A stretch of DNA of 40,262 nt from Candidatus Coproplasma stercoripullorum (GTDB lineage: Bacteria > Bacillota > Clostridia > Christensenellales > Borkfalkiaceae), in contig DVHB01000049.1 of NCBI GenBank assembly GCA_018712405.1, forward strand, positions 1 to 40,262, given 5' to 3'. Shown one piece after another: positions 1 to 8,949 of the stretch. Position numbers and translations under genes: made by a program. Position 1 is the stretch's first letter, and every line of letters starts with the position of its first letter. Under the pieces are notes generated by a model. It saw nothing but the letters and a program-made list of their open reading frames with translations, ran no database searches and was not told the DNA's origin.

Positions 1-64
1 CTGTCCAACTTTTGGGGTGCATATCATTTCAGCCCCTCTTTTCTTTCAATTATTTGCAACGTAT

Positions 65-2005
65 TTAAATAGAGTTAAGCGACACATTTATATCAAAAGC
101 AAATTCATCATTATAGAGCAAATTCCCGCCAGCGTCTGACCTGTTCAAAACTGTCCAAGTATTATTGTCGGTATCTGAAATTGTACCATGTTCGGGGTAA
201 CCAACATTTATTACATTTTCCAAATCAGTGTCCAATTTATCTATATTGTCCTGATTGAAAGAATAGGTATTCCCTTCAGCGTCTTTAATTTCAAATACTT
301 CACCGTCATCCAACATGAACGCCCACTCCCACTCTATTCTGAAAGTGAAATCCATACCACTGCCTTCGGCAAATGTTCTGTTGAGAACGCCATCGGCAAG
401 TGCTGAATTAAGCTCTTTGATAGTTAGATCCTGATATGTTTTATTTTCGTCACTCAACACTTCAAAATCTCCTGCTCCTCCATTTGCACTTTCGTTATAT
501 ACATAGAGCGTATAACGGATAGGATGATACTCAATTTTAATATCGGGATTACTGTCGTTCTGTAGCGTAACATAAAGGTCCTGATAGCCATCGAGTATTG
601 ATACGCTGAGTTGCATATCCGAAGATAAAACTTCATTATAGTCGTAATTGTACAGACTAAATACAATATTATTATTGCTGCCGCACATTAAATAATAACT
701 GTAGCCGAACAAACCTGACAATGTGATATCTAAATCACCATTCGAATCGAAATAAGTAACTCCGGACGCCTTGCTGTTCCAAAATTCAACAAGTGCCTCT
801 ATCAGTGTTCCTTCGCCAGCAACAGGCTGTTCCTTCGTGTATCCGCATACGGTGCAGGTGCCGTATTCGGCGCCACCAAAATCATGGGCAGAGTATTCAA
901 CATTATGACATCTTGAACACTCCCTTGAATGACGGGAATCCCCGGCACTCGTCCAATCTCCCCAGCTATGCCCCAAAGCCGAGCCGCTTACCGCGCCGCA
1001 TGTCGCGCACTCTCTGGCCGACGTGCAAGTCGCCGATATCCATGAATGACCAGTTGCAGAAATTTCCGCGCTTAGCTCAACGCCGCAATGTTCGCAGGTA
1101 AACAACACTTCGCCGTCATTTGTGCAGGAAGGCTTTATAACTACCCCGGCGTCATAGCTGTGGGCGGCGGCATTAACGGGTATTTTTATGGTTAATACCT
1201 CACTGCAATCTGCACACCCGTAGACTATTTCCCCCTCTGTTGTGCAGGTGGCAACAGACTTGATCTCACCTTTATCAAACTGCCAGCTGTGTTCGCCAGT
1301 AGCAGGAAAAGCAACTTCAAGGGTTTCCGAACAAACTGTACAACCATAGATTATTTTACCTTCCGTTGTACCTGTTGCGGGAGTAACTTCACCGTTTTCA
1401 AAATCCCAGCTGTGCTCTCCCGTTGCAGGGATGGTTGCAACTTCGCTGTCGCCGCAAACAGAGCAGATAAGAGAAACGCTTCCGCTGCTCGTGCAGGTCG
1501 CAGCAACAACGCTCTCCACATAATCATGCCCGATCGCCGAGCCGTAGCTGATTTGGGTATGCGTTGCGTCACAGCGCGTGCAGGTCGCCGTCTCCGTACC
1601 GTCGGAGGTGCAAGCAGCATTCCCGTCGAATATGTATTCACTGAAATCATGACCGAGAGGTTCTCCGTCGACATAATTGCATACGCTGCAATGCCTCGGA
1701 GCTTCGCACGATTCGCCTACCCACGAATGCCCCTTCGCGGAAACTAAAACATCATCCCTCTCTATCTTATTGTTACCGTTTTCATCTTCAAAATAGCTGT
1801 TACAGCCGGCGCAGTACCAGTATTCCGCATTGCCGTCTGTAGTGCAAGTTGCCTCCGCCGCCGAATAATACGTCATTGCATGCCTGTGCGTAAAAATAAT
1901 AATCAAGCAAACAGTTAAGGCAAGCAAAAGAAGAATTATTACAACGATGGCGAGAACTCTTGTTATTTTGGAACGTTTACGATTTTCTTCTTTCTCTTTT
2001 TCCAC
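65..2005 (-). CDS. Membrane-anchored CxxC-repeat surface protein
   Basis: Not a family I can name. The 646-residue protein has a charged N-terminus, one hydrophobic segment at about residues 16-39 (probable uncleaved anchor or signal), then about nine imperfect units of roughly 30-45 residues spanning about 45-400. Each unit has a pattern like ATCTxxG...Y.CxxC followed by G(E)HSW or GHDF. The paired cysteines suggest small metal-binding or disulphide knuckles; this is inference. One unit (around TPATGTTEG) has lost its first cysteine. The C-terminal 240 residues lack cysteine pairs, are rich in Asp, Asn, Tyr and Thr, and look beta-rich; the segment FTFRIEWEWAF faintly recalls TasA/camelysin-type proteins, which I hold as weak. 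The start is GTG, chosen because AGGAGG lies 5 nt upstream. The gene stands alone and is preceded by a leader with a terminator. Extracellular location is likely; function unknown. Confidence 0.75.
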   Translation of the reverse strand: MEKEKEENRKRSKITRVLAIVVIILLLLALTVCLIIIFTHRHAMTYYSAAEATCTTDGNAEYWYCAGCNSYFEDENGNNKIERDDVLVSAKGHSWVGESCEAPRHCSVCNYVDGEPLGHDFSEYIFDGNAACTSDGTETATCTRCDATHTQISYGSAIGHDYVESVVAATCTSSGSVSLICSVCGDSEVATIPATGEHSWDFENGEVTPATGTTEGKIIYGCTVCSETLEVAFPATGEHSWQFDKGEIKSVATCTTEGEIVYGCADCSEVLTIKIPVNAAAHSYDAGVVIKPSCTNDGEVLFTCEHCGVELSAEISATGHSWISATCTSARECATCGAVSGSALGHSWGDWTSAGDSRHSRECSRCHNVEYSAHDFGGAEYGTCTVCGYTKEQPVAGEGTLIEALVEFWNSKASGVTYFDSNGDLDITLSGLFGYSYYLMCGSNNNIVFSLYNYDYNEVLSSDMQLSVSILDGYQDLYVTLQNDSNPDIKIEYHPIRYTLYVYNESANGGAGDFEVLSDENKTYQDLTIKELNSALADGVLNRTFAEGSGMDFTFRIEWEWAFMLDDGEVFEIKDAEGNTYSFNQDNIDKLDTDLENVINVGYPEHGTISDTDNNTWTVLNRSDAGGNLLYNDEFAFDINVSLNSI

Positions 2006-2106
2006 AAATGCCTCCTACTAAATTTTATCTGCGGTATGTAGCATGCGGCAGCCTTTTGATTTTACGTTCAATTTATTTTACCCGCACTTTAACAAACACA
2101 TAAAAC

Positions 2107-2136
2107 AAAAAAGCGTGCCCCCAACCGAAGACACGC
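2107..2136 (-). terminator. Intrinsic terminator inside leader of CxxC gene
   Basis: On the minus strand a GCGTG/CACGC stem, extended by one U-G pair, closes a 12-nt loop and runs straight into six U. It lies after the candidate promoter and about 100 nt before the GTG start, so it would stop transcription before the gene unless prevented. The short stem makes it moderate in strength. Confidence 0.55.
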
Positions 2137-2160
2137 CCTGCACTCGTATCTCCGATTGTT

Positions 2161-2249
2161 GGCACACAAATTTTCTGAACACGAGAAAAATAGAGATACA
2201 AAAATGCCTTATTATATTCCGTGTTCATATAATATTAAATTTGTGTGCC
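2161..2249. repeat. Long imperfect inverted repeat
   Basis: The arm GGCACACAAATTT (2161-2173) is matched perfectly by AAATTTGTGTGCC (2237-2249), and a second inner pair, TGAACACG (2176-2183) and CGTGTTCA (2220-2227), is nested within it. The centre is AT-rich and has no coding sign. The right arm overlaps the minus-strand promoter spacer, so it could be an operator, a cruciform or a relic of a small mobile element. Confidence 0.6.
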
Positions 2250-2257
2250 AGTAACAA
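2229..2257 (-). promoter_or_regulatory. Sigma-A type promoter for leader of CxxC gene
   Basis: TTGTTA (2252-2257) and TATTAT (2229-2234) are separated by 17 bp on the minus strand, just downstream of the rny terminator. The spacer carries the GGCACAC arm of the inverted repeat. The start site would be near 2222. Confidence 0.5.
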
Positions 2258-2286
2258 GTTTACCATATGAAAAGCAAAAAAGCAAC

Positions 2287-2315
2287 AAAAAAGCGGAGGA
2301 AATAAGTTCCTCCGC
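2287..2315 (-). terminator. Terminator of rny
   Basis: A perfect 9-bp stem GCGGAGGAA/TTCCTCCGC with a 5-nt loop is followed on the minus strand by six U. It lies about 27 nt after the rny stop codon. The stem includes SD-like and anti-SD-like sequence. Confidence 0.85.
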
Positions 2316-2341
2316 CCTTTCGCATAAGTGCGCTGCTTCCT

Positions 2342-3961
2342 TTATTTAGCGTATTCAACGCTTCTGAATTCGCGTATTACATTTACTTTTATCTGACCGG
2401 GATATTCAAGCTCGGCCTCAATCTTCTTCGCTATATCCTTAGCAAGGAAGAGTGCCTGCGCGTCGTCTATCTGTTCAGGTTTTACCATAACGCGGACTTC
2501 CCTGCCCGCCTGTATTGCATAGCTCTTATCTACTCCGCTGAAACTTGAAGCTATCTCTTCAAGCTTTTCAAGGCGCTTTACATAGTTGGTACCCGTCTCC
2601 CTTCTGGCCCCGGGCCTTGCGCCGGAGATCGCGTCTGCAGCGGCAACCAACACGGCCTCTACCGTTTTAGGCTCTACGTCGCCGTGGTGCGCCTCGATCG
2701 CGTTGACTATATTCGCATTCTCTTTATACTTTTTGGCGAGGTCTGCGCCAAGACGGATATGCGTGCCTTCCTGTTCGTGGTCTACAGCCTTGCCTATGTC
2801 ATGCAGAAGGCCAGCACGCTTTGCAAAGTTTACGTCAAGGCCCAGTTCCTGTGCCATGAGTCCTGCAAGCAGAGCTACCTCTATGGAGTGCTGATATACG
2901 TTCTGGCCATAGCTCGTCCTGTATTTAAGTCTGCCGATAAGCTTTATAAGTTCGGGATGAAGGCCGAAGATGCCAACCTCAAACATAGCGCTCTCGCCGG
3001 CCTGCTTGATCTCGTTATCAAGTTCCTTTCTGACTTTTTCGACAGTTTCTTCAATACGGGCGGGATGGATGCGGCCGTCGGCAATGAGTTTTTCAAGCGA
3101 AAGTCTTGCCACCTCCCTTCTTATGGGATCAAAACCGGAAAGAATTACAACTTCAGGCGTATCGTCGATGATGAATTCTATTCCCGTCGCATTTTCGAGA
3201 GCGCGGATATTTCTGCCCTCTCTGCCAATTATCCTCGCCTTCATGTCGTCACTGGGAAGAGAAACCGTTGAAACTGTAGTTTCAGACGTATGATCTGCCG
3301 CACAGCGCTGAATGGCGAGAGTTATTATCTTCTTGGCCTCGTTTGTGGCTTCCTCCTTTGCCGTCTGCTCGATGTTGCGCACCTGCAACGCAACGTCATG
3401 ACGCGTCTCGTCAAGTATCTCATTGGCAAGTAAAGTTTTTGCCTCTTCCTTGGTGAGCTGCGCTACCTTTTCGAGCTCCTGAATCATGAGTTCGTGCTGA
3501 TGATTGATCTTATCCTGTGTTTTTTTGATCTCCTGCTCTCTGTTTGCAAGATCTTTCTTCTGCTGTTCGAGAGCATCTGTCTTTTTGGTCAGGGAATCTT
3601 CCCTCTTATCGAGGTTATCTTCCCTTTGGGTCAATCGCTGTTCCTGTTTTGCCAGTTCAGCCTTCTTTTCTTTGCTTTCGCGTTCAAAATCGTTTCTGAG
3701 TTTAAGCTCCTGTTCCTTTGCCTCTAAAATGGCTTCCTTTTTCAAAGCTTTGCATTCTGCCTGAGCATCGGCGATCATCTTCTGCGCCCTTTCAGACGCT
3801 TCGCCGAGTTCTTTTTCGGCCATGGCCGTTTTGCGCGTGTGCCTTACAAATAAAAAAGTCACTACAGCGGCGGCAACGAGCACTATACCGAAGGCTACGC
3901 CCAAACCGATAGCTACGCCGTCGCTTGCGAGAAACAGGGAGCTTATTGTGAGTAAATCCAT
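2342..3961 (-). CDS. rny: Ribonuclease Y
   Basis: RNase Y is the membrane-bound endoribonuclease that starts mRNA decay in most Firmicutes. The 539-residue protein has an N-terminal membrane helix (about residues 15-39), a long charged coiled coil (about 45-200, with repeats of the type KREDSLTKK), a KH RNA-binding domain with the GREG loop at 246-249, and an HD phosphohydrolase domain with the catalytic HD at 387-388 in [12 protein letters not shown]. Length is slightly above the usual 520 residues, the surplus being in the N-terminal region. ATG start with AGGAGG 5 nt upstream. It is transcribed alone, with its own promoter, a hairpin leader and a terminator on each side. It would act at the inner face of the membrane within a degradosome-like assembly. 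Confidence 0.97.
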   Translation of the reverse strand: MDLLTISSLFLASDGVAIGLGVAFGIVLVAAAVVTFLFVRHTRKTAMAEKELGEASERAQKMIADAQAECKALKKEAILEAKEQELKLRNDFERESKEKKAELAKQEQRLTQREDNLDKREDSLTKKTDALEQQKKDLANREQEIKKTQDKINHQHELMIQELEKVAQLTKEEAKTLLANEILDETRHDVALQVRNIEQTAKEEATNEAKKIITLAIQRCAADHTSETTVSTVSLPSDDMKARIIGREGRNIRALENATGIEFIIDDTPEVVILSGFDPIRREVARLSLEKLIADGRIHPARIEETVEKVRKELDNEIKQAGESAMFEVGIFGLHPELIKLIGRLKYRTSYGQNVYQHSIEVALLAGLMAQELGLDVNFAKRAGLLHDIGKAVDHEQEGTHIRLGADLAKKYKENANIVNAIEAHHGDVEPKTVEAVLVAAADAISGARPGARRETGTNYVKRLEKLEEIASSFSGVDKSYAIQAGREVRVMVKPEQIDDAQALFLAKDIAKKIEAELEYPGQIKVNVIREFRSVEYAK

Positions 3962-3999
3962 GTAAGCCTCCTGATTGATTGGTTTGTAAATATATACAC

Positions 4000-4036
4000 C
4001 TCTGCAACGCTTAAAAAAGCGCCTTTTACCGCAGAG
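4000..4036 (-). promoter_or_regulatory. Hairpin in the rny 5' leader
   Basis: The outer stem CTCTGC/GCAGAG encloses an inner stem CGCTT/AAGCG with an A/U4 loop. It sits between the rny promoter and its ribosome site, within a leader of about 90 nt. It could stabilise the mRNA or be a target for RNase Y feedback; that role is inference. Confidence 0.5.
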
Positions 4037-4054
4037 TAAGTTATATCCTTATTA

Positions 4055-4083
4055 ATTTTACAACATTTCGGTCATAAAGTCAA
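4055..4083 (-). promoter_or_regulatory. Promoter of rny
   Basis: TTGACT (4078-4083) and TAAAAT (4055-4060) with a 17-bp spacer on the minus strand, after the nadE terminator. Five of six bases match consensus in each box. Confidence 0.75.
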
Positions 4084-4123
4084 CGTATAGGCGATTTTTT
4101 GTGAAAATACTTTGATTTTACAG

Positions 4124-4150
4124 TAAAAAGGGCGGTTTAAGCCGCCCTTT
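4124..4150 (-). terminator. Terminator of the ftsK-nadE operon
   Basis: The stem GGGCGG/CCGCCC, extended by AAA/TTT, has a 6-nt loop and ends in a run of U on the minus strand, starting 9 nt after the nadE stop codon. Confidence 0.85.
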
Positions 4151-4158
4151 AACAAATT

Positions 4159-6078
4159 TTATTCATCAAGCAGTTTCAACCATGCATCTGCCGAAGCGTC
4201 CGAAGGCATGCGCCAGTCGCCGCGTGGCGAAAGAGTTACTGTACCCACCTTCACTCCGTCGGGTATGCACGAGCGCTTGAACTGCTGAGAGAAAAATCGC
4301 TTATAAAAATTTTTGAGCCATTTATCTATCTCATCCACACTGAAATCGTCCTTGAACGTCTTTTGCGCGATATAGCGTACCTTTCCCGGCTCGAACCCCC
4401 AGCGCACAATATAGTAAAGGAAAAAGTCATGCAACACATAAGGGCCTACTATGTCCTCCGTCTTCTGCGCAATATTGCCTGAAGAGTCGGGAGGCAGAAG
4501 CTCCGGGCTTATTTCCGTGTTTAAAATGACGCTCAAAGTATTCTGCGCCTCGCCGCCGAGCCGCTCAGCCTCGAACTTGATGAGGTGTTTCACGAGCGTT
4601 TTGGGCACGCCCGAGTTTACGGCATACATCGACATATGGTCTCCGTTATATGTCGCCCAGCCGAGCGCAAGTTCGCTCAGATCGCCGGTACCGATAACCA
4701 GCCCGCCCGTCTTGTTGGCGGTGTCCATAAGGATCATTGTGCGCATGCGCGCCTGGGAATTTTCGTAAGTGACGTCGAGCACCTTGGGGTCGTGGCCGAT
4801 ATCCTCGAAGTGCCTTAAGACGCTGGCAGTTATATCCACCTTTTTAAGCGTTACGCCGAGCGCCTCAGAGAGCTTTTGAGAGCTGTTCAGCGTTTTGCCG
4901 GTCGTGCCGAAACCGGGCATGGTTATGGCTATTATATCCTTGAAATCTTTGCCAAGTTTTTGGAATGCGCGGCGGGTTACGAGCAACGCAAGGGCCGAAT
5001 CAAGGCCGCCCGATATCCCTATTACCGCAGTTTTTGCATTCGTATGTTTAAGGCGTTTTACAAGCCCCATCGTCTGCAAATTTAAAATAAGTTCAGTGCG
5101 CTCGACAAGGCGCGCACCGTCTTTGGGAACAAATGGATACTTTTCAAAGGTCCTTTCGGTTTCGCCTTTGCACCCGCATATATTCACTTGTATAAATGCG
5201 GCATCGTTGTTTTTATAGCCCTCATAAAAGGCGCTGGCGCACCTCTTCCTCTCGCCGTCGAGCTTATCCACGTCGATATCGGCGAACAGAAGGCCGTTTT
5301 CAAAAAGCTTGCTCTCGGCGAGCACAGAGCCGTTTTCGCAGATGAGATTGTGACCGGCAAACACCATGTCGGTAGTGCTCTCGCCGTCGCCCGCGTCGCA
5401 GTACACATAGCCGCACATCAGCTTTGCCGACTGCATTCTAACGAGATTTCTTCTGTATTCCGCCTTGCCGGCAATCTCGTCGCTGCACGAAAGGTTTACT
5501 ATGATATTGGCACCCGCGAGAGCCTGCCTGACTGACGGCGGATCGGGCACCCACAGATCTTCGCATATTTCGGCAGATACAGTAAGCCGGGGCATATCCG
5601 CGTCGTAAAATACGACGTTTTCGGTAAAATAAAATGTTTTACCGCGCCACCCTTCTACATAATTGCGCCCCGTTTTTTCGCACGTACAAAAGTGGCGCTG
5701 TTCGTAAAACTCACCGTAGTTGGGCAGGTGCTTCTTGGGGATAAACGCCTCTATCCTGCCGCCGTTAAATACCACGGCGCAGTTATAGAGCCTGCCGTAC
5801 ACCTCTACGGGGGCGCCTACGAAGATGAGCGGGCCCGCGGGCAGATTTTCAGCGAGATATAATATGGCGTCCGCGGCCGCGTCTATAAGCGCACGCTGAT
5901 TGAACAGGTCGCCGCAGGTGTAGCCCGTTATGCAAAGTTCTGGGAACACGATCACCTGCGCGCCCTTTTCAGCCGCCTCTTTTGCGGCGGAAAGTATGTT
6001 TTTTACGTTGAAGTCGACGTCGGCCACCCTTATTTCCGGGGTGGCGGCGCACACCCTCACGAAGCCGTATTCGTTCAC
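4159..6078 (-). CDS. nadE: Glutamine-dependent NAD+ synthetase
   Basis: This enzyme makes NAD+ from nicotinic acid adenine dinucleotide, taking ammonia from glutamine. The 639-residue protein has the two-domain form: an N-terminal nitrilase-like glutaminase with the expected triad Glu47 (in [10 protein letters not shown]), Lys115 (in IPKKHLPNY) and Cys172 (in SAEICEDLW), then an NAD synthetase domain with the PP-loop SGGLDS at 356-361. Length is typical of the bacterial glutamine-dependent form. The start is GTG and overlaps the recA stop as GTGA, so translation is probably coupled to recA. It is the last gene of the operon and is followed by a strong terminator. nadE directly after recA is not a common arrangement in my experience. 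Confidence 0.95.
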   Translation of the reverse strand: MNEYGFVRVCAATPEIRVADVDFNVKNILSAAKEAAEKGAQVIVFPELCITGYTCGDLFNQRALIDAAADAILYLAENLPAGPLIFVGAPVEVYGRLYNCAVVFNGGRIEAFIPKKHLPNYGEFYEQRHFCTCEKTGRNYVEGWRGKTFYFTENVVFYDADMPRLTVSAEICEDLWVPDPPSVRQALAGANIIVNLSCSDEIAGKAEYRRNLVRMQSAKLMCGYVYCDAGDGESTTDMVFAGHNLICENGSVLAESKLFENGLLFADIDVDKLDGERKRCASAFYEGYKNNDAAFIQVNICGCKGETERTFEKYPFVPKDGARLVERTELILNLQTMGLVKRLKHTNAKTAVIGISGGLDSALALLVTRRAFQKLGKDFKDIIAITMPGFGTTGKTLNSSQKLSEALGVTLKKVDITASVLRHFEDIGHDPKVLDVTYENSQARMRTMILMDTANKTGGLVIGTGDLSELALGWATYNGDHMSMYAVNSGVPKTLVKHLIKFEAERLGGEAQNTLSVILNTEISPELLPPDSSGNIAQKTEDIVGPYVLHDFFLYYIVRWGFEPGKVRYIAQKTFKDDFSVDEIDKWLKNFYKRFFSQQFKRSCIPDGVKVGTVTLSPRGDWRMPSDASADAWLKLLDE

Positions 6079-7082
6079 GCCTTCTTCTCCTGGATGAGTT
6101 TATATTCGTCGCGGATCGCGGCCTCTATCTCAGCCTTTGCCTCGGGATTATTTATAAGGAAATCGCGCATCTTCTCTCTGCCCTGGGCAACTTTATCATC
6201 CTTATAGCTGAACCAGGCGCCGCTCTTTTTGAGCACGCCGAACTCCACGCCCAAGTCGATAAGACAGCCCTCCTGCGAGATACCTTTGCCGTAAATTATA
6301 TCGAACTCCGCCACTCTGAACGGAGGAGCGACCTTATTTTTAACCACCTTGCACTTGGTGCGGTTGCCTATTATGCCGTCGCCGTCCTTCAGGCTGTCAG
6401 CTTTGCGTATATCCAGCCTTACGGAGGCGAAATATTTGAGTGCCCTGCCGCCGGGGGTAGTTTCGGGATTGCCGAACATTACGCCCACCTTTTCGCGCAG
6501 CTGGTTGATGAATATAACGCACGTCTTGGAGCGGCTTGTTATGGCGGTGAGCTTCCTTAAAGCCTGCGACATGAGACGGGCAAGAAGGCCGACGTGCGAA
6601 TCGCCCATGTCGCCCTCTATCTCAGCCTTGGGAGTGAGCGCGGCAACTGAGTCGACAACTATGACGTCTACCGCGCTTGAGCGCACAAGCGACTCGCATA
6701 TATCGAGCGCCTGCTCTCCCGTGTCGGGCTGGGAGATATAGAGCTCGTCGGTATCAACGCCGAGATTTTTTGCGTATACTGCGTCAAGGGCGTGCTCAGC
6801 GTCGATAAATGCGGCTACGCCGCCGCGCTTTTGTGCCTCGGCAATTATATGCAGAGCAACGGTTGTCTTGCCGGAAGATTCGGGGCCGTAAATCTCCAGT
6901 ATCCTGCCGCGGGGAACGCCGCCAACGCCGAGCGCCAGATCGAGGGAAAGGCACCCGGTGGGGATGACTTCAAGATCGGTATTGACGGTGGCATCGCCGA
7001 GCTTCATTATCGCACCCTTGCCGTACTGTTTTTCAATCATGGCAACGGTAGAATTGAGGGCTTTAAGTTTTTCTTCGTTCAT
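6075..7082 (-). CDS. recA: Recombinase RecA
   Basis: RecA forms ATP-dependent filaments on single-stranded DNA, drives strand exchange and triggers LexA cleavage. The 335-residue protein shows the Walker A motif GPESSGKTT at 66-74, the [17 protein letters not shown] region, the L2-type stretch [18 protein letters not shown] and the YGKG start block. The acidic C-terminal tail found in some RecA proteins is short here, ending in LIQEKKA. ATG start with AGGAG 6 nt upstream. It follows cinA after 22 bases and overlaps nadE by 4 bases. I see no obvious promoter or LexA box in the short gap upstream, so it is probably transcribed from the ftsK promoter or one inside cinA. Confidence 0.98.
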   Translation of the reverse strand: MNEEKLKALNSTVAMIEKQYGKGAIMKLGDATVNTDLEVIPTGCLSLDLALGVGGVPRGRILEIYGPESSGKTTVALHIIAEAQKRGGVAAFIDAEHALDAVYAKNLGVDTDELYISQPDTGEQALDICESLVRSSAVDVIVVDSVAALTPKAEIEGDMGDSHVGLLARLMSQALRKLTAITSRSKTCVIFINQLREKVGVMFGNPETTPGGRALKYFASVRLDIRKADSLKDGDGIIGNRTKCKVVKNKVAPPFRVAEFDIIYGKGISQEGCLIDLGVEFGVLKKSGAWFSYKDDKVAQGREKMRDFLINNPEAKAEIEAAIRDEYKLIQEKKA

Positions 7083-7104
7083 TATAATCTCCTGATGAAG
7101 TATA

Positions 7105-8199
7105 TTAACCTAAATTATCTTTGGCGTTTTTGTATGCGAGGAAGAGCGCATAGTTTATCGCAGTCTCGGTAATCGTCTTTCTGTCGCCAGAAAGATTGTA
7201 TTTGTATACAGTCGCACCCTTGAAAGATGACGAATCTTTGAGCGCGATGCCTATATAACACAGACCAACGGGTTTTAAAGTGTTATCCGACTGAGGACCC
7301 GCTATGCCCGTAGTCGAAACCGCAACATTGCAACGGCCGCGCCACATAAGGCCGTTTGCCATCTGCTTTGCCGTCTCCGCCGAAACAGCCCCCTCTGTCT
7401 TTAAGGTGACGTCCTTTACAGCCAGACGGTCGCGCTTGGAATCGTTGGAGTAGGTGTTCAACCCCTCATAGAAAATCTCGCTCGCGCCGGGTATATCGAC
7501 AATACGCTTGCCGACGCCGCCGCCGGTGAACGACTCGGCGCAGGCAAGTTTATACTTCCTGAGCTTGAGAAGATCATAGAGATGTTTGGCTATGTCCACT
7601 TTTTCGTAGGCATAAATATGCTCCTCGAGCGCGGTGGCAAACATTCGCACGACTCCCGAAATCGCCTTCGCCCGGCTTTCGGGATAAACGAGTTCTATGG
7701 TGAAGTCGCCGTAGCTCTCGAACACGTTCACCTCGAGCGAAGGGTCGGCAGCCTTTGCATCCTCCACTACCTTTATGAGCTTATCGCGGGGAGCGCCCAT
7801 CGCTTTTATGTACGACCGTGCAAACTTAAGCTGTTGCTTATCGTTGATGTGCGCGGCAAATTTATCAAAATCCGAGGGGTCGCCGGAATCGGTGAAATAC
7901 AGAAATACAGTATTTTCGCCTGTATCCATAATTCCGTCGCTGAATGTACCGCCGTAGAGCGGCTGAAGATACTCGGTCACAGTGGTCTGCATGGAGCCCG
8001 GACACATTATTACTGCGTTATCGAAGTTCGAGCGGCAGTCTTTGAGCTGGACGGTTATATCGCGGGAACTGTCGTAAGCAACGACGGAGATCTTGTCGAA
8101 ATACAGTCCCGCCGAGGCGAACGCCCGCGCGCACGGCGTATATTCCGCCGTATCCAGGCACAACTTTTTATTCTTTAAAACTACAAGGCAATTTCTCAT
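7105..8199 (-). CDS. cinA: CinA-like protein with PncC deamidase domain
   Basis: The C-terminal half (about residues 210-360) is a clear CinA C-terminal domain, the nicotinamide mononucleotide deamidase that recycles NMN in NAD salvage: [40 protein letters not shown] and STTGIAGP are visible. The N-terminal half occupies the place of the molybdopterin-binding (COG1058) domain, but I cannot find its GGLGPTxDD signature, so it looks strongly diverged or inactive there. Total length, 364 residues, is shorter than the usual 410-430. ATG start; the ribosome site is weak (AAGAG). Position between pgsA and recA is the usual Firmicutes context. With nadE two genes away, a link to NAD metabolism is plausible. 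Confidence 0.88.
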   Translation of the reverse strand: MRNCLVVLKNKKLCLDTAEYTPCARAFASAGLYFDKISVVAYDSSRDITVQLKDCRSNFDNAVIMCPGSMQTTVTEYLQPLYGGTFSDGIMDTGENTVFLYFTDSGDPSDFDKFAAHINDKQQLKFARSYIKAMGAPRDKLIKVVEDAKAADPSLEVNVFESYGDFTIELVYPESRAKAISGVVRMFATALEEHIYAYEKVDIAKHLYDLLKLRKYKLACAESFTGGGVGKRIVDIPGASEIFYEGLNTYSNDSKRDRLAVKDVTLKTEGAVSAETAKQMANGLMWRGRCNVAVSTTGIAGPQSDNTLKPVGLCYIGIALKDSSSFKGATVYKYNLSGDRKTITETAINYALFLAYKNAKDNLG

Positions 8200-8211
8200 T
8201 TTAACTGACTC

Positions 8212-8949
8212 TTACTTTTTTAATACGTCTATATTTTTAACGATATAATTAATACCGGAAAGCACAGTGAGCACTATAGCCGCCGCAAACAGGACAAGGC
8301 CTACATAATTTACAACCTGCGCCGCCGTGTAGGCGGCGTCAGATGCAAGGTCGACTAGCTCGGTAACTCCTGCGCTTATCAGAAGGACGACTATAGAGGC
8401 ATCCTGAAATACAGTTTTATACTTGCCGAACATATCCGCCGCGATCACTTTTCCCGAATCGGCCGCGACCATGCGAAAGCCGCTTATGATTATCTCGCGC
8501 GCAAGAATGAGCGCCACACCGCAGCCCGCCACGATAAGCGCCCAGCTGCCCGTGAATAATGTGAATATCCACGGCGAGGTGAGCATTATTATGAACGCCG
8601 AGGAGACGAGCACCTTGTCGGCAATCGGATCGAGGAATTTGCCGAGATTTGTGACGAGATTGTATCTGCGGGCAATCTTGCCGTCGAACAGGTCGGTGAG
8701 CGAGGCTATGGCAAACACCGCAAGCGCGACAAAAAAGTGACCCGTAAATTCGAGATAGAAAAACAGTACAAATACGGGGATCATGACCATTCGGCTGACA
8801 GTGAGCTTATTTGGAAGATTCATGACACCTCTGCCCTTTGCAAATTTATAAAATTTGTCGCCGGCGAAGTCCTCATGCGAAAGACCGCCGCTCTCCTCGG
8901 ACGGCAAATCGCGCACGGGCGCGTTTTCGTCGTTTATCTCTTCACTCAT
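8212..8949 (-). CDS. pgsA: CDP-diacylglycerol-glycerol-3-phosphate phosphatidyltransferase
   Basis: PgsA makes phosphatidylglycerol phosphate at the membrane, the first committed step to phosphatidylglycerol. The CDP-alcohol phosphatidyltransferase motif is complete: DLFDGKIARR, then G eight residues on, then DPIADK, supplying the four metal-binding aspartates. Several membrane helices follow. An acidic N-terminal tail of about 40 residues precedes the usual NLPNKLTVSRM start of the family and is unusual. I chose the ATG at 8949 because GGAGG lies 9 nt upstream; an in-frame ATG at 8973 has no ribosome site. The start overlaps the rimO stop by 8 bases, indicating coupling. It is 245 residues long with this start. 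Confidence 0.93.
   Translation of the reverse strand: MSEEINDENAPVRDLPSEESGGLSHEDFAGDKFYKFAKGRGVMNLPNKLTVSRMVMIPVFVLFFYLEFTGHFFVALAVFAIASLTDLFDGKIARRYNLVTNLGKFLDPIADKVLVSSAFIIMLTSPWIFTLFTGSWALIVAGCGVALILAREIIISGFRMVAADSGKVIAADMFGKYKTVFQDASIVVLLISAGVTELVDLASDAAYTAAQVVNYVGLVLFAAAIVLTVLSGINYIVKNIDVLKK

Larger units (their letters stand above)
2006..2341. other. Structured non-coding intergenic region
   Basis: This 336-base gap between rny and the CxxC-repeat gene has no convincing gene. It holds, in minus-strand order, the rny terminator, a TTGTTA-17-TATTAT promoter, a large imperfect inverted repeat, a second pair of complementary heptamers, an intrinsic terminator, and about 100 bases leading to the AGGAGG site of the downstream gene. 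Either an attenuated leader or a short stand-alone RNA would fit. Confidence 0.6.

Noticed and set aside
2105-2225. T-box or known riboswitch before the CxxC gene
   Set aside because: I cannot find the T-box bulge sequence or the core of a known riboswitch, and the gene is not a metabolic one.
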